From Phaeoceros laevis (lineage: Eukaryota > Anthocerotophyta > Anthocerotopsida > Notothyladales), in assembly GCA_049999765.1 (NCBI GenBank), contig JBNGIQ010008009.1, positions 1-54,594 on the forward strand: DNA of 54,594 nt. The letters are read 5' to 3'. The notes under the pieces were generated by a model that had not been told where the DNA came from, searched no databases, and saw only the letters and a program-made list of their open reading frames with translations. Shown here in pieces: positions 43,350 through 54,555 of this stretch (position 1 is the first letter of the stretch; each line of letters starts with the position of its first letter). Position numbers and translations under genes: made by a program.

Positions 43350-46184
43350 ATGGCCATGGCGAATCCGGGATGTTGTCTATGTTTCACCAGTGCTATATGG
43401 TCAGCCCGTGGTCACTATTTCGTCTCCTACAAGAAGCAGCAGTTCACCTTCCCCTTAGACTCAACAACAGACGGACACGCCAGGACTTGCATTCAGAAGA
43501 GAAGCAGGCCTCAGGTGTGGAAAAATCGCCATACTGTGAATTTTCAACTAGCCTTCGTCGATGTCGAGATGCAAATTTCCGAAGGAGGACAACGCTCTTC
43601 TTCTTTGGAGTCCTCAAGTGACATCTTGCAGAGGCTGTGCGAGGAGGCCCAGCTGGACAGGGCGCTGGAAGTTTTGGTTCTCATGGACCAATATGGCACT
43701 GTTCCTTCGGGGAATATGTATGGCTCTTTGTTGAGAGCGTGTGCCAAAAGGAAAGCCCTGTCTCAGGCTAAGCGAGTGCAAGCTCACTTAGCCAAACGGG
43801 GTTTGGAGTGCAGCAGGTTTCTTGGTGAGAATGTGGTGAGCACCCTGGTGAAGTGTGGTGACCTCGAAGATGCGCTCCAGTTATTCCGCAGGTTGCGGCA
43901 GAGAACTGTATTTTCATGGACAGCCGTGATTTCTGGATATGCAACCTCTGGGCGAAGCCAGGAGGCTCTCAAAGTGTACCAGTGGATGAAGGAGGAAAGG
44001 GTGCAGCCAAATGCATACACATTCGTCAGCTTACTCAAAGCCTGTGGTAGCATAGCCAATCTTGACGAGGGAAAACGCATTCATGCAGAAGCTATGGAGT
44101 ACAAGTTTGAATCTGATTTGTTCGTAGGTAACTGTCTAGTCAACATGTATGGAAAGTGTGGAAGCATCGTGGATGCGCAGAATGTCTTTGATGGGCTGAT
44201 CCAGAGGGATGTGGTATCATGGAATGCCTTGATTGCAGCATATGCTCAGCAGGGCCAAGCAGAGAGAGCGTTGGAGTTGTATCGGCAAATGTGGGAGGAA
44301 GGTGTGAGCCCAGATGCTCGGACTTTCGTGAGCACGCTCCAAGCATGTGGCATGGTAGCAGAAAAGGAAGTGGATGGTGAGGCAGATGGACAGTTCACGA
44401 GCTTGATGTCTTTGGAACAGGGGAAGGCAGTGCATGCTGATGTTTGGAGGAAAGGGTATGATGCGGATGTGTTTGTTGGTAACACTCTCGTTAGCATGTA
44501 TGGGAAGTGTGGAAGCATCGTGGATGCTCAGCATGTGTTCGACAGGCTGTCCCAGCGGGACGTCATCTCTTGGAATGCAATGCTCGCAGCTTATGCTCAG
44601 CAAGGCAAGTCCGAGACTGCATTACGGGTTTATGAACGGATGTGGGATGAAGGTGTAAGCCCAGATACTTGGACCTTTGTTCGTGCACTCCAAGCATGTG
44701 GCATGCTGGCAGAGAAGGAGGATATTGTCATGCCCGATGGGCAAGACTTCAAGTTGAAGTGTGTAGAACAAGGAAAGGCTTTGCATGCCGATGCTTGGAG
44801 GAAGGGCTATGATTCAGATTCCTTTGTTGGTAACACCCTTGTTAGCATGTATGGAAAGTGTGGGAGCATCGTGGATGCAAAAGTCGTGTTTGATGCGCTG
44901 TTTGTACCAGATGCAGTGGCATGGACTGCAATGATCACGGCATATGTTGAGCAGGGCCAAGCAAAAGAGGCCTTGCAACTATATGAACAGATGCGAGGCG
45001 AAGGAATAGGCCCTACTGATCGTACCTTTGTGAGCATGCTCCAAGCATGTGGCATGCTAGCAGAGGGTGAGGAGGATGTGCTGCTAGATGGGCTGTTCAT
45101 AAAAGTCAAGTCGTTAGAGACAGGGAAGGCCATGCATTCTGACGTTCACATACAGGGCTGTTATCTAGATGTGTTTATCGGCAGCACCCTTGTTAGAATG
45201 TATGGGAAGTGCGGAAGCATTGCAGATGCACAGGCAGCGTTTGATGGGTTGTTGGAGCGGAATGTAGTTTCGTGGAATGCAATCCTGGCAACCTACGTTG
45301 AGCAGGGCCAGGGAGAGAAGGCCTTGCATCTGTACAAGGAGATGCAGCAGGAGGGTGCAAGTCCAGACGATATCACAATTGTATGGGTCCTGCAAGCGAG
45401 CAGCAACACAGGGAGCTTAGGCATGCTCAGGCACATTCATCACACCCTAGACAAACTGAATCCCTTTCTAGCAAGCGCTCTCATCAGTGCATATGGGAGA
45501 TGTGCAAGCATGAGAGACGCTCAGAAATTGTTTGATACACTGCCCAAAGCTGATGTAGTGTCTTGGAATGCATTGATTGCCAGTTATGCCAGACAGGGGG
45601 ATTGTGCAGCATGCCTGTACTATTATGACAGAATGCAGCGGGCAGGGGTGCATCCAAACGGAGTGACATTTCTGTCACTGCTCTCTGCATGCAGTCATGC
45701 TGGCCTGGTGGACAAATGTGTTGAATACTTCGACTCCATGAGCAGAGAACACGGCATAATACCAGAGATCGAGCATTATGTCAGTGTGGTGGATCTCTTG
45801 GGACGTGCAGGGTGCTTCACAGAGATTGAAGATTTGTTGTTGACTATGCCCCTGCAGCCAAGCCTGGAAATGTGGCTGTGTCTTCTGGGTGCCTGCCAAA
45901 AGCATGGCGAGGTAGTGCTGGGAAGACATGCTTTCGATTTTGCAGTACGTCTGCAGCCAAAGCATGCTGCTGCTTATGTATTGATGTCCAACATCTATGC
46001 TGATGCCGGTCTTTGGGACCAAGCAACAGAGATCAAGGAGCTGAGACAAAGCGCAGGTGCAAGAAAGAAGCCTGGCCAGAGCTGGATCGAACATAAGCAA
46101 GAAGTACATACATTCTTGGTAGGAGATCGGAAGCACTGTCAGCAGGAAGAACTGTATGACTTCCTAGAAAAGATGGATGTCTAG
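43350..46184 (+). CDS. PLS-class PPR protein, E/E+ type, enlarged motifs
   Basis: Single-exon protein of 944 aa starting at ATG 43350 (MAMANPGCCLCFTSAIWSAR). The first ~100 residues are poor in acidic residues until the PPR array, as expected for an organelle presequence. About twenty PPR motifs follow. Three L motifs have the same ~15-residue lengthening seen in the gene at 38049 (ACGMVAEKEVDGEADGQF, ACGMLAEKEDIVMPDGQD, ACGMLAEGEEDVLLDGLF). E and E+ regions follow (MWLCLLGACQKHGEVVLG, LQPKHAAAYVLMSN, PGQSWIEHKQEVHTFLVG). The protein ends ELYDFLEKMDV with no DYW domain. AATAAA overlaps 46190-46195, six bases after the stop. It aligns with the gene at 38049 along its length but has fewer motifs, so motif triplets have been gained or lost since duplication. 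Confidence 0.93.
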   Translation: MAMANPGCCLCFTSAIWSARGHYFVSYKKQQFTFPLDSTTDGHARTCIQKRSRPQVWKNRHTVNFQLAFVDVEMQISEGGQRSSSLESSSDILQRLCEEAQLDRALEVLVLMDQYGTVPSGNMYGSLLRACAKRKALSQAKRVQAHLAKRGLECSRFLGENVVSTLVKCGDLEDALQLFRRLRQRTVFSWTAVISGYATSGRSQEALKVYQWMKEERVQPNAYTFVSLLKACGSIANLDEGKRIHAEAMEYKFESDLFVGNCLVNMYGKCGSIVDAQNVFDGLIQRDVVSWNALIAAYAQQGQAERALELYRQMWEEGVSPDARTFVSTLQACGMVAEKEVDGEADGQFTSLMSLEQGKAVHADVWRKGYDADVFVGNTLVSMYGKCGSIVDAQHVFDRLSQRDVISWNAMLAAYAQQGKSETALRVYERMWDEGVSPDTWTFVRALQACGMLAEKEDIVMPDGQDFKLKCVEQGKALHADAWRKGYDSDSFVGNTLVSMYGKCGSIVDAKVVFDALFVPDAVAWTAMITAYVEQGQAKEALQLYEQMRGEGIGPTDRTFVSMLQACGMLAEGEEDVLLDGLFIKVKSLETGKAMHSDVHIQGCYLDVFIGSTLVRMYGKCGSIADAQAAFDGLLERNVVSWNAILATYVEQGQGEKALHLYKEMQQEGASPDDITIVWVLQASSNTGSLGMLRHIHHTLDKLNPFLASALISAYGRCASMRDAQKLFDTLPKADVVSWNALIASYARQGDCAACLYYYDRMQRAGVHPNGVTFLSLLSACSHAGLVDKCVEYFDSMSREHGIIPEIEHYVSVVDLLGRAGCFTEIEDLLLTMPLQPSLEMWLCLLGACQKHGEVVLGRHAFDFAVRLQPKHAAAYVLMSNIYADAGLWDQATEIKELRQSAGARKKPGQSWIEHKQEVHTFLVGDRKHCQQEELYDFLEKMDV

Positions 46185-47560
46185 TATGTAATAAAGGGTG
46201 CCTGCATGACACCTTTCACTGGTAACTAGAAAGAAAACTTTCCTTTCTATTTCTGACTATATTCTGCGGCCCCTTTCATTTCGTGGCAGTGCGGCCATTA
46301 GTCTCAAGACCCAAACCACCATTAACTTCTTTTCCTCGAGGGGATAAGTACGATAAGTATGCCCACTTCCCCAATTGTGCAATCACTGTCGACGACATCA
46401 TCCATGCTACTTTGACACTTGGTAACGAACAAGCCTCCGTGTCTAACATGCGACTGGGAGTCTGTAACGTGACTAAGCAATGACGCGACGGCTGGTGCCG
46501 GCAGATAGCTGAGCCCACCTGCTCTTGCCCCAAATTTCCAAGCCATGGCTTGGTTGACGAAGTTGCAGCTGCATGTTGCCACTTCATCTTTTTCCTCCTC
46601 CACCCTTCTCTTGCGCACCGCTGCCAATTCCTTCAGCACCTCATATTCAAGTCTTGGCACAGCTTACACATCCTGCTGCTCTGTACAATCAAACTGTTAT
46701 TTCAGACCTGTATTACTTAGCTTCTCCTGGAGCTAGCTTGTGGAACCATTGCATGCATTGCTGCAGACTCGTCGGGCTGGTGCCTTCGACCGGGACCCTG
46801 ACTAACTGGCTGTGGAAACGTCTATACAGGAGTCATTGACAAGGACTGCACTGAACCGCTTGAGGCACTTGCACCTTGCAAGAAATTTGTCTTCGTCCCG
46901 GGTGAGACTCAACGTTAACTTACTACAATCAAGCGCCACTTTTATTTCCATGTATTTGCATGTAGGATGCAATGTGCAAGAATAAGCTGTTAGGACCTGC
47001 AGCGCTAGATACAGTCCACGTTGAGATATATGTGAGGGCTTACCATGGGCAGCTGAAGACAAATGTATGTACTGTGCTTTCTGATTTAGCCAGCATTCTC
47101 TTGGCAAAATGTGCAGAAAGTTTGGGACAGCAGTAGCGAGGGAGCATGGGGCAAAAGAACTCTCATCACCACCACTTTCGCAGCTCTAGGAGATCCCACT
47201 CTTACGAGGTACAATTGACAGGCACTGCCTTCATAATCTGCCAAGAACGTCGAGCCTTGCATTTGCGTTGCATTTCACAATTGCCACTATATGCCTCCCA
47301 GCAGCTGCTCCCCTGCTCCGGGGCGCTTTGCAAGTTGCCGCAATTGGCACACAAAAAGTGGACAATGGAAGGAAGTAGGCACACCGGGAGGCAACATTTA
47401 CAATCAAACTATCTCACAGCATGTATGAACTTAGCCTGTCTGTTGCCTCGGACAGATAGGCATTTAGACCGTCCAGTGCGTCCACTTAGCAGCTAGGTAC
47501 CTCTGCCAAGTGGTCATGATTTTGGGTTAAACCTGGATTCATCACTCTTCCTCCGAGCAG
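46185..47560. other. region with possible 5' exons of the next gene
   Basis: At 46545 a frame begins MAWLTKLQLHVATSSFSSST, which looks like an organelle targeting peptide. Around 46840-46900 another frame reads VIDKDCTEPLEALAPCKKF before a GTGAGA donor. The FAD-Rieske gene lacks a start codon, so its first exon should lie here. I could not find a splice path with matching phases. Both segments may instead be chance. Confidence 0.3.
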
Positions 47561-50077
47561 GTACCGGTGTCCAAGCATGAGGAGCATGGAGAAGAGAAGC
47601 CGAGCTGGGAGCACGAAATTGGTCAACAGAAGACCGATGGACCTCAACTTCCAGGCCTGCGCCGTACAGTTTGGGATCAACAAGATTTGAAACCAGCGTA
47701 TCCAAAGCTATCCAGGGATTTGAGTACTGATGTGGTCGTTGTTGGCGCCGGTATTGCTGGCTTGAGTGTGGCCTACAATCTTGTGAAAGCTGGGAAATCT
47801 GTGGTGGTTTTGGAGGCTCGTGCCCGAGGTGATCCTCCTAATTATGAATGCCCAAGTTTCCCCTTTGCCCTTGCATGTAGGGAGCATCGACCAGGCGTCT
47901 TATTTGAGCTGAGAGACAGTCTGAAAAAAAGGTGCTATTTTCCGTGATCCTTGGTGCGTGTAGGTGCCGGTATGACTGGTAGGACCACTGCGCACATTAT
48001 GCCATGGTTTGACGACTTCTACAGCAACGTGGAGAGGGATTTTGGCCTTGCCAAAGCCAAGATTGTTGGAGAGAGTTATCGGTGCGCAATTGATTGGGTG
48101 GATCAAGTTGTCAAGGAAGAAGGAATCAATTGTGAATTTCTTCGGTTAGATGGCTATCTGTTTCCTCATGAGGACACGAAGGAGGCGCATGACAGTCTGC
48201 AGCAGGTTGTCCAGATCCTCTGGACAGCATTGATGCAAGTCCCCTGCTGGATTTACCATTTATGGTGTCTTGTTTCGGTCCTGATATGCCGTGATATTGT
48301 GAGCAGGAGTACGAAGCTTCCCGCAGAGTTGGATTTGATGTGCAAATGGTTGATTTGGGAAAGGATCCAGCCAGTGGACAAATCACAACAGCCATCAGAT
48401 TTCCAAGTGCAGGAGAGTTTCATCCCCTCATGTGAGTAGTTTCCCCCTTGTTTATGGCACTCGCTCGAAACATTTTCCAGGATGTATGGATCCGGATTAT
48501 TTGTTGAACAATTTGGTTGTGTAGGTACCTGGATGGGCTAGCAGAAGCCGTGGTCAAGAGAGGGGGAAGGATATATGAACTCTCAAGAGTTATGAAGAAC
48601 GAAGGTAATCAAGTCACAACAGAAGATGGCTTTACAGTGACCGCGGGAGCTGTGGTGCTCGCAACGTGTTCCCCCATCAATCACAATCTGACTATTCATG
48701 CTCGGCAAACACCTCATCGGACCTACGTTATCGGCTTGCGAGTACCGAAACACTCGGTCAAGTAAGCGATCCTCTGGGACCCCTTTGCGCTTTGGAAACT
48801 TTTGAGGCGTCCATGCATGAGCAATTTGTTTGTCCAAGAGCTCTCCCTCCACAGGTCTGAAGGTGCTCTATTAGGAATAGGGAGATGATTCTAGGGTTCA
48901 ACTTTGATTTTCAGGAGAGCTCAGTATTGGGATACTGGATCACCGTACCACTACGTGAGGATTGAGCCCAAGGGTGATCATGACATCCTTGTGGTTGGAG
49001 GCGAAGATACTAGTGTGGGCATGAAGCCGACAGAATATCACGATCCATATCGAAACCTTGAGAGGTGGGCCAGAAAGCGCTGGACGATGGCAGAGGATGT
49101 CGAGTACACCTGGACAGGCATTGTGAGCGTGCTGAACTCTCGGAGTGTGTCACATCTTTCTGCATGGTCTTAATTAGGATCGGCAGTGATAAGTCTGTCA
49201 GTTTTTCTGATGCTTGACGAACTTGTGTTCTCTCAAGGTCTTCGATCCAGCGGACTACCTCCACCTCATTGGGCCAGATCCTTTGGAGATTGGGAAGAAG
49301 GATCAGTTTGTCGTAACAGGTGAAAGGAGTCTACTCACTTAGAGCGCTCAGTGGATAACCGCAAGTCCTTGCTCACTGCTGAACATTTGAAAGCAACTGC
49401 ACTGACTTTAGGAGTACTGGACGTCTGTTTGAAGGTGACAGCGGGCAAGGAATGACGGGCGGCACAATTGCAGGTATCCTGCTCTCTGATCTCATTGTTG
49501 GCAAACAGAATACCTGGTTTGAAGTCTACGACCCCAGAAGGCTTTTACCAATCTCCAAGTCCACACTCAAAAGTATTGGTGAGGAAGTTGCTCACACTAT
49601 TCATGTAAGCTCATACCTCCTCCCTGGCCGGTGGTCATCTGACGTGTGACCGAGGATCTCATACCATGTGGTGCGATGGATGGCAGGGCTACAAGGACTT
49701 CCTGCCAGTAGTTGGCACCGATTCTGTGGACATTGAGGATTTGCTCCCCAACAGTGGTGCGGTCATTCAGAAAGGGTTGCAGAAGGTTGCCGTGTACAAG
49801 GACCCCAACGGGAGCGTTTACCAATACACCGGTAAGCAGCATGTGTCCACCATCTCAGCAAAATGAAAATCTTCTTAAATTGAGTCTTACGAGCTTGTTT
49901 GTCTGAGAACCTTGACGATTGGTTGCAGCTGTGTGCCCACACATGAAATGTGTTGTCAAATGGAACCCTATAGATGCCACCTTCGACTGTCCTTGCCACG
50001 GTTCCTCATTCGACAAATATGGGAGACAAATTTGTGGCCCAGCTAAAGCAGACCTGAAACCGGTGCAGATTTCGTGA
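47561..50077 (+). CDS. FAD oxidoreductase with C-terminal Rieske domain
   Basis: Nine exons fit in phase: 47561-47828, 47964-48205, 48307-48431, 48525-48761, 48915-49122, 49238-49319, 49435-49604, 49687-49831, 49929-50077 (1626 nt, 541 aa). The first follows a CAG acceptor and has no ATG, so a 5' exon is missing. Near residue 55 is the dinucleotide-binding motif VVVGAGIAGLSVAY, then the DAO-type motif GRTTAHIMPWFDD. The second FAD contact is VTGDSGQGMTGGTIAGILL. The last ~55 residues form a Rieske domain: CPHMKC, then CPCHGSSFDKYG (C-x-H ... C-x2-H), which would bind one [2Fe-2S] cluster. The architecture is common in bacteria (B. subtilis YhfW type) and is not one I know from flowering plants. 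The substrate is unknown. The Rieske cluster implies electron transfer to or from the flavin. Confidence 0.88.
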
Positions 50078-50348
50078 TCTTGTAATAGGCGCCCACCTGT
50101 TGTCGACACATGTGAATATTAGCCTGAAGTTCACTTCATGGCACACATCCCAGTAATAAGTAGGTGACTGTTTCGTAAAAGGTCGGGGTTTTTGCCCCTC
50201 CGGGCAATCAACTTCATCTCATTCAAGATCATGCAGTTGTTGCAGACGTCACTGCTGGCTCACTGATGATAAAGCCTCCGGCGGACAGGTAGATGGAACG
50301 TTAGGGTTCTTCGCACGCCTACCAAGGGGGAAAGCGCGGCTGGTAGGC

Positions 50349-50639
50349 ATGGAAGAGGGAGTAGAGGAGCGCCGACGGCGTCTGCAGTGCGACTCCCGAA
50401 TCAGAGCTTTGGAAGAATGCCACAGAAAGCACCGGAGCGTGTCGCAGAGAGACCTGCTGTGCAGGCATCTCAATCACGCAGCTGCCCTGTGCCTGCTTTG
50501 GAATATCTGCCCATCAGAAGTGGAGGCTGTAGAGCTGCTATGCGCTAGCGCAGGCACGCAGGCCAAGCGCCGGCAATGCGGTCAGGCCAGGGCAGCTCTA
50601 GAGACCTGCGTATCTTCGCACCAGGCACCCGATGAGTGA
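50349..50639 (+). CDS. small CX9C (CHCH-like) protein
   Basis: Single-exon protein of 96 aa starting MEEGVEERRRRLQ. Cysteines are spaced as CX9C three times: CDSRIRALEEC (residues 14-24), CRHLNHAAALC (about 38-48) and CGQARAALETC (about 76-86). Two further cysteines lie between. Twin CX9C proteins are imported into the mitochondrial intermembrane space by the MIA40 relay, and several assist cytochrome c oxidase assembly. Plants have a conserved short protein with a similar LCRHLNxA ... LCSSAGTxxKRxQC pattern, as I recall. No presequence is expected. It is convergent with the GT-1 gene, about 440 bp from that gene's end. The exact orthologue is not certain. Confidence 0.75.
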   Translation: MEEGVEERRRRLQCDSRIRALEECHRKHRSVSQRDLLCRHLNHAAALCLLWNICPSEVEAVELLCASAGTQAKRRQCGQARAALETCVSSHQAPDE

Positions 50640-51080
50640 TGACTAGCAATATCCCTCCAACAGGCGCAGCAGTCTCTGTCTGTAACGGTTAGCAGCACTC
50701 AATGACAGAGCGGCCCTACTGGATGCCTGCTGCTGTGCCTTCATTCAAGAGCCGCAAAGAGATTACATCGCCACAGCAAAGCTTCAGCCTGCCTAGCCCT
50801 CAATTCAGCCCAATGCAGACATTGGCACGGTCTGCCATCTCATTGGACAAGTGCCGTCGTGTCGACTCTACGGGACCTCTACTCCAGGCGCGAAGTTCTG
50901 TGTGTCCGTGCAAGGACCCAAACCACTAATAGTGTACATCTCTACTTTGCCTCTTGGAAATCAGCCAAGGCTCCAACTTTGTGCATGTATCTGTCCAGGA
51001 GCGGCGCTGTGAGGATCACCCATCTCGCTACCCACTGTGTCCTTCGACCCAACCAAAAATTCTGATGCTAGAATCACCTC

Positions 51081-52610
51081 CTAAGGTGCCGCTCGTTGGT
51101 ACGTACCGCCAGGTTGAAGCTCTTCCAAAATGTGAATGTCCCTTATGCCACTAACCTCACGCAGCCCACACCAGCCCTTCCGAGTCAAAAACTCACGGAA
51201 ATCATCCTCAGTGTAGAGAATCTGGGGTTCGGTACCCGTCATGTGCCCTTGCTCATCGTAAGTGCACACCTTGACAGTCACACCTATGTCGCAGCAGACC
51301 GAATATCACCAGGCACCAAAAAAGCGTCGTACAAACAATTAGTTCTTTTTCTATTGTGATGCACAGACAAAATGCAGAAGGCTGAGAAAACAAACACATA
51401 CCCTGGTCGAGGTTCAGGTAGTAGGTTGCCAGCGGCATATCACGGCTCAAAGTTTGCACCACCCCATCTTCGTCCTCAAGCCAGAACAGCCGCTTTGTGC
51501 GTAAGCCGAACGCTGACTTGATGGAGTCCTTGATGAACTCAGATGGTCCATCGATCCTTATTCTCCTTGACATCTCTCCGCACTTCACAACAATGATTTT
51601 GCCAACAGGTGACAGTCGTTGATCCCTTCCTGCACAGCCAAAGTTTGTAAAACTTTGCCACCCTCGCCTACAAGAGGAACACTTGAAATACAACTGGTCC
51701 GAAAAGACAGGTGAGAGTGGACAGCATCATTCAAATGCAGAAGCCAGCAGTCTGATCGACGTACCCTCGCCATTGGCACCTGTGTCCCTCCAGTTCCAGG
51801 CAGCGCTAATACCATTTGATACTACCATAGGGTGCGGGGGGAGGTCGCTGGAGGGAATGGCAGCTAAGTGCCCCTCATGTTCTATTCTGCGCTCAAGGTT
51901 GAGGGCACTTCTCATCGGCCCTGCTGACAGACAGGAACGCCTTCAGAAAGGCGAAAAAAACGCATCTGAACTACATTGACCTGAAAGCTGAAGAATCCAA
52001 ACCCGAACCCTTCTCAGGAGATCTGAATCCCTGACCAACCCGCTACACCAAGCGGTAGCGGAATAATTACGGGGCAGAGACGCACAAATGCACAAAGGGA
52101 GAGCCAACACACGGAGGGGGTTTGTTGATATCCGATTGTTCACCTGTAGGGCAGATATTTGATACCTTTAGGAGACAGCATAGGGGAAGCTTCCAGCTTG
52201 GCCGGACTTCTGTATGGCGTAGTCTTGATAGACCTATCCCCCAAAAGCTCCTCAAGATCCTTGTAACAGGCAAACTTTGCAGAGCCTCCTCTGTCTTCCC
52301 GCCTGGACCTTTTATACTCCTTGAGCAGATTTCTCCATTTATCTGTGCACATAGTTCCAGACCTCTCGTAACCCCGGTCCTTCATCTTCATAGCAATTTG
52401 CTCCCACAAGTGCTTGTTGGATTTAGAGGTATTGAAAAGACTGTCCATCTCTTTCCTGAAAGCAATCAGGGCTTTCATCTCTTCTTGAGCCCATGTTTCT
52501 GCTCTCTTCTTTGGGGTTTTGATATCTTGGTCGTCCGGGTCTGTGAGCATCAATTGCTGGGAAGAGACTAGCTGATCAGCTGATACATTGTTCGGTTGAA
52601 CCACCTCCAT
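51081..52610 (-). CDS. GT-1: trihelix transcription factor GT-1
   Basis: Four exons: 52144-52610, 51765-51940, 51402-51629 and 51081-51283 (1074 nt, 357 aa); all junction phases agree. The start is the ATG at 52610 ([14 protein letters not shown]). The trihelix DNA-binding domain spans about residues 35-110: [38 protein letters not shown] and [20 protein letters not shown]. The C-terminal half matches GT-1: [44 protein letters not shown] and [17 protein letters not shown]-1 binds GT boxes in light-regulated nuclear promoters. Exon 2's acceptor (TTTCTGAAG) is the only one that keeps phase; a CAGCAG a little downstream would break it. Intron 1 (203 bp) contains a tRNA-like element in the same orientation. 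Confidence 0.93.
51954..52055 (-). mobile_element. tRNA-like / SINE-like Pol III unit in an intron
   Basis: On the minus strand a box A-like TAGCGGGTTGG (52045-52035) is followed 36 bp later by a box B-like GGTTCGGGTTT (52009-51999). A run of seven T (51960-51954) follows about 38 bp further on. Stem-like ATTCAGATCTCCTGAG lies between. This is the layout of a tRNA-derived SINE head or a degenerate tRNA gene. It does not fold into a standard tRNA by eye. Confidence 0.35.
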
Positions 52611-54555
52611 GCTCAAAAATCAGACCCAGGCAAGGCACCCAGCGCTGCACACACTTTCCAATCTCCTCCTAATGACCTACTCATGGCCGGGCCTGCACCT
52701 GTTGAAGCACTCCCCGTGCTGGCCTCCACGTCTTGAGCCCTGAGGGAAGGAGCTTGCTATGCCTTTGTTTTTACCCCTCCTCCCCTTTGCACTCTCTGCT
52801 TGCTTCCTCGCTCGCCCGCGGCCTCGTCCGCTATCCAACAAACCGCACCGAGGGTAGTGCTGTCCCTGCCACCGACCTCGAGTTAGGAAAGGAACGGCCG
52901 CCCCCCATCCTTAGGTGAACTCGCCCGTTGCATTTTATTTGCTGGATTTTAGGTCAACTTAGCAGGATCCCGAATTTATTTGTAACTGATATTTGTTACT
53001 TGGATAGTAACATTGTTGGTAAGCATTATGGTAACTGCCAAATTGACATTACTTAGACCTTTAATTTCCTATCTGGTTTGTCAATACATCGTGCCTATGC
53101 CAAAATGGTAGTAGTAGCAAGGAGCCGCGCTATACCGACTCCAATGGCACACCACCTTTTGGATTTGCCATAATATTGAGAGCACGATCAAGACTAGTAT
53201 TATTATTCCAAACAGCCATGAACAAAGCAATATTACTACTTGCAAACCGAACTCACATGCTCATGTGAACTTACTTATCCAATACCTATCCAAAAGTTGT
53301 TACAATTATGTACCTGCGTCATGAATGATCATTTTTACTTTAAATATTTTACGCACTTCTAATAGTTTTTGATGGGGCACTTTCATTTCATATGAACAAA
53401 TCTGGATAACAAGTGATAGTGTAGACATCTATATCTATATAGTAAGAAATAATAATACTTTTGTACTTCTGGTTAAGCTCTCACTACTTTGGACTTAATA
53501 ATATTAGATAAATCTTTTTACTCACGATTCTACAAAACTGAATTCATTGAATATTGTGATATTAGACATAGTCTTACCAACTTTTTGGCACTTGTATCTT
53601 TCAATATATGGTGAATGTGTGCACGTGGAACTTGCTTTCTATATATTTTCAATCTCAACTGCAGTCATATGTTAACATCTTGAACGTCACCTGTGTTGTT
53701 CAGAATGAAAGGACATTCCTAACAAATGCTAACTTAACCCTTAAAGGACCAGTACATACTCTGATACCGAAATCCCATTTTGAGGCACATGACTTGGCTT
53801 CCCGGGACACGCGACTCCCAAAACCTAAGGCTTTGTGCACCCCATTCTAGTCACATTTCAGCTTCTAGATTTTTTTAATAAAAATTAAACATTTATTTTA
53901 ATACATCATTAGATAGAAAATTTCAAGGCGGTCATTTTGGTATAAATTTTAATGTCTCTGGGTATAGGGAACATCATCAACCGCGCTGAAACGTGGGAAC
54001 TAACTTGGATCCGATGCCCAAGATGCAGGTATCGTATCAAGGAGGCAATGACGGCCATGGATTGTGACCACCATCTCGTTGTTAGTGATGTGGCATCTAT
54101 TAAGTGGAGTACAATGAACTTTAGACACATGATTAGAGATATTGGGGAGGAGTGTGATTACAGACATTGGGGAGGAGTATGCTTGCAAGCTTATTCCACA
54201 AATGAAATAATTCTCGGAAGACTCATCAACCAAGAAGCCAAGAAAAAGCTTAGGCAACATCCATCTTGAATCCAACACAAGGAGTAGATTAGAAGTACGA
54301 GATAGATAGAGAATCTCGATAAAATGCTATTTCTTAGTACTACAAGTAGCAATGCTATTTCTTAGTACTAGAGTGAAATCTTTTTCTATTTTTCTAGCTC
54401 CAAACGTGACAGGTTTTATTATATTTATTTCCTGCCCAAGGGTGCTGGGTATAAGTCTCCTTGCTACTACTAGTGATATAAGTTTAAGTCTAAAACTTGG
54501 GTTACTGTAATTGATCCAATGCCATTTTGCTGTCTTTTCAAAGATGTAGTTTGTA
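52611..54555. other. mostly AT-rich region without a convincing gene
   Basis: The first ~300 bp are GC-rich and include the presumed GT-1 promoter. From about 52920 the DNA is strongly AT-rich. A frame at 53952-54269 (105 codons) is open but resembles no family. Short duplications occur at 54141-54178 (period 25) and 54323-54370. Confidence 0.5.
54323..54370. repeat. 20-bp direct repeat, 8-bp spacer
   Basis: AATGCTATTTCTTAGTACTA occurs at 54323-54342 and again at 54351-54370. Confidence 0.9.

Noticed and set aside
46322-46660. Minus-strand frame with a helical Glu/Lys-rich N-terminus
   Set aside because: Directly antisense to the Ser-rich targeting-like frame at 46545; I could not show either strand to be coding.
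53952-54269. Open frame of 105 codons in AT-rich DNA
   Set aside because: A CPRC is present but no family pattern, no splice context and no neighbouring domains.
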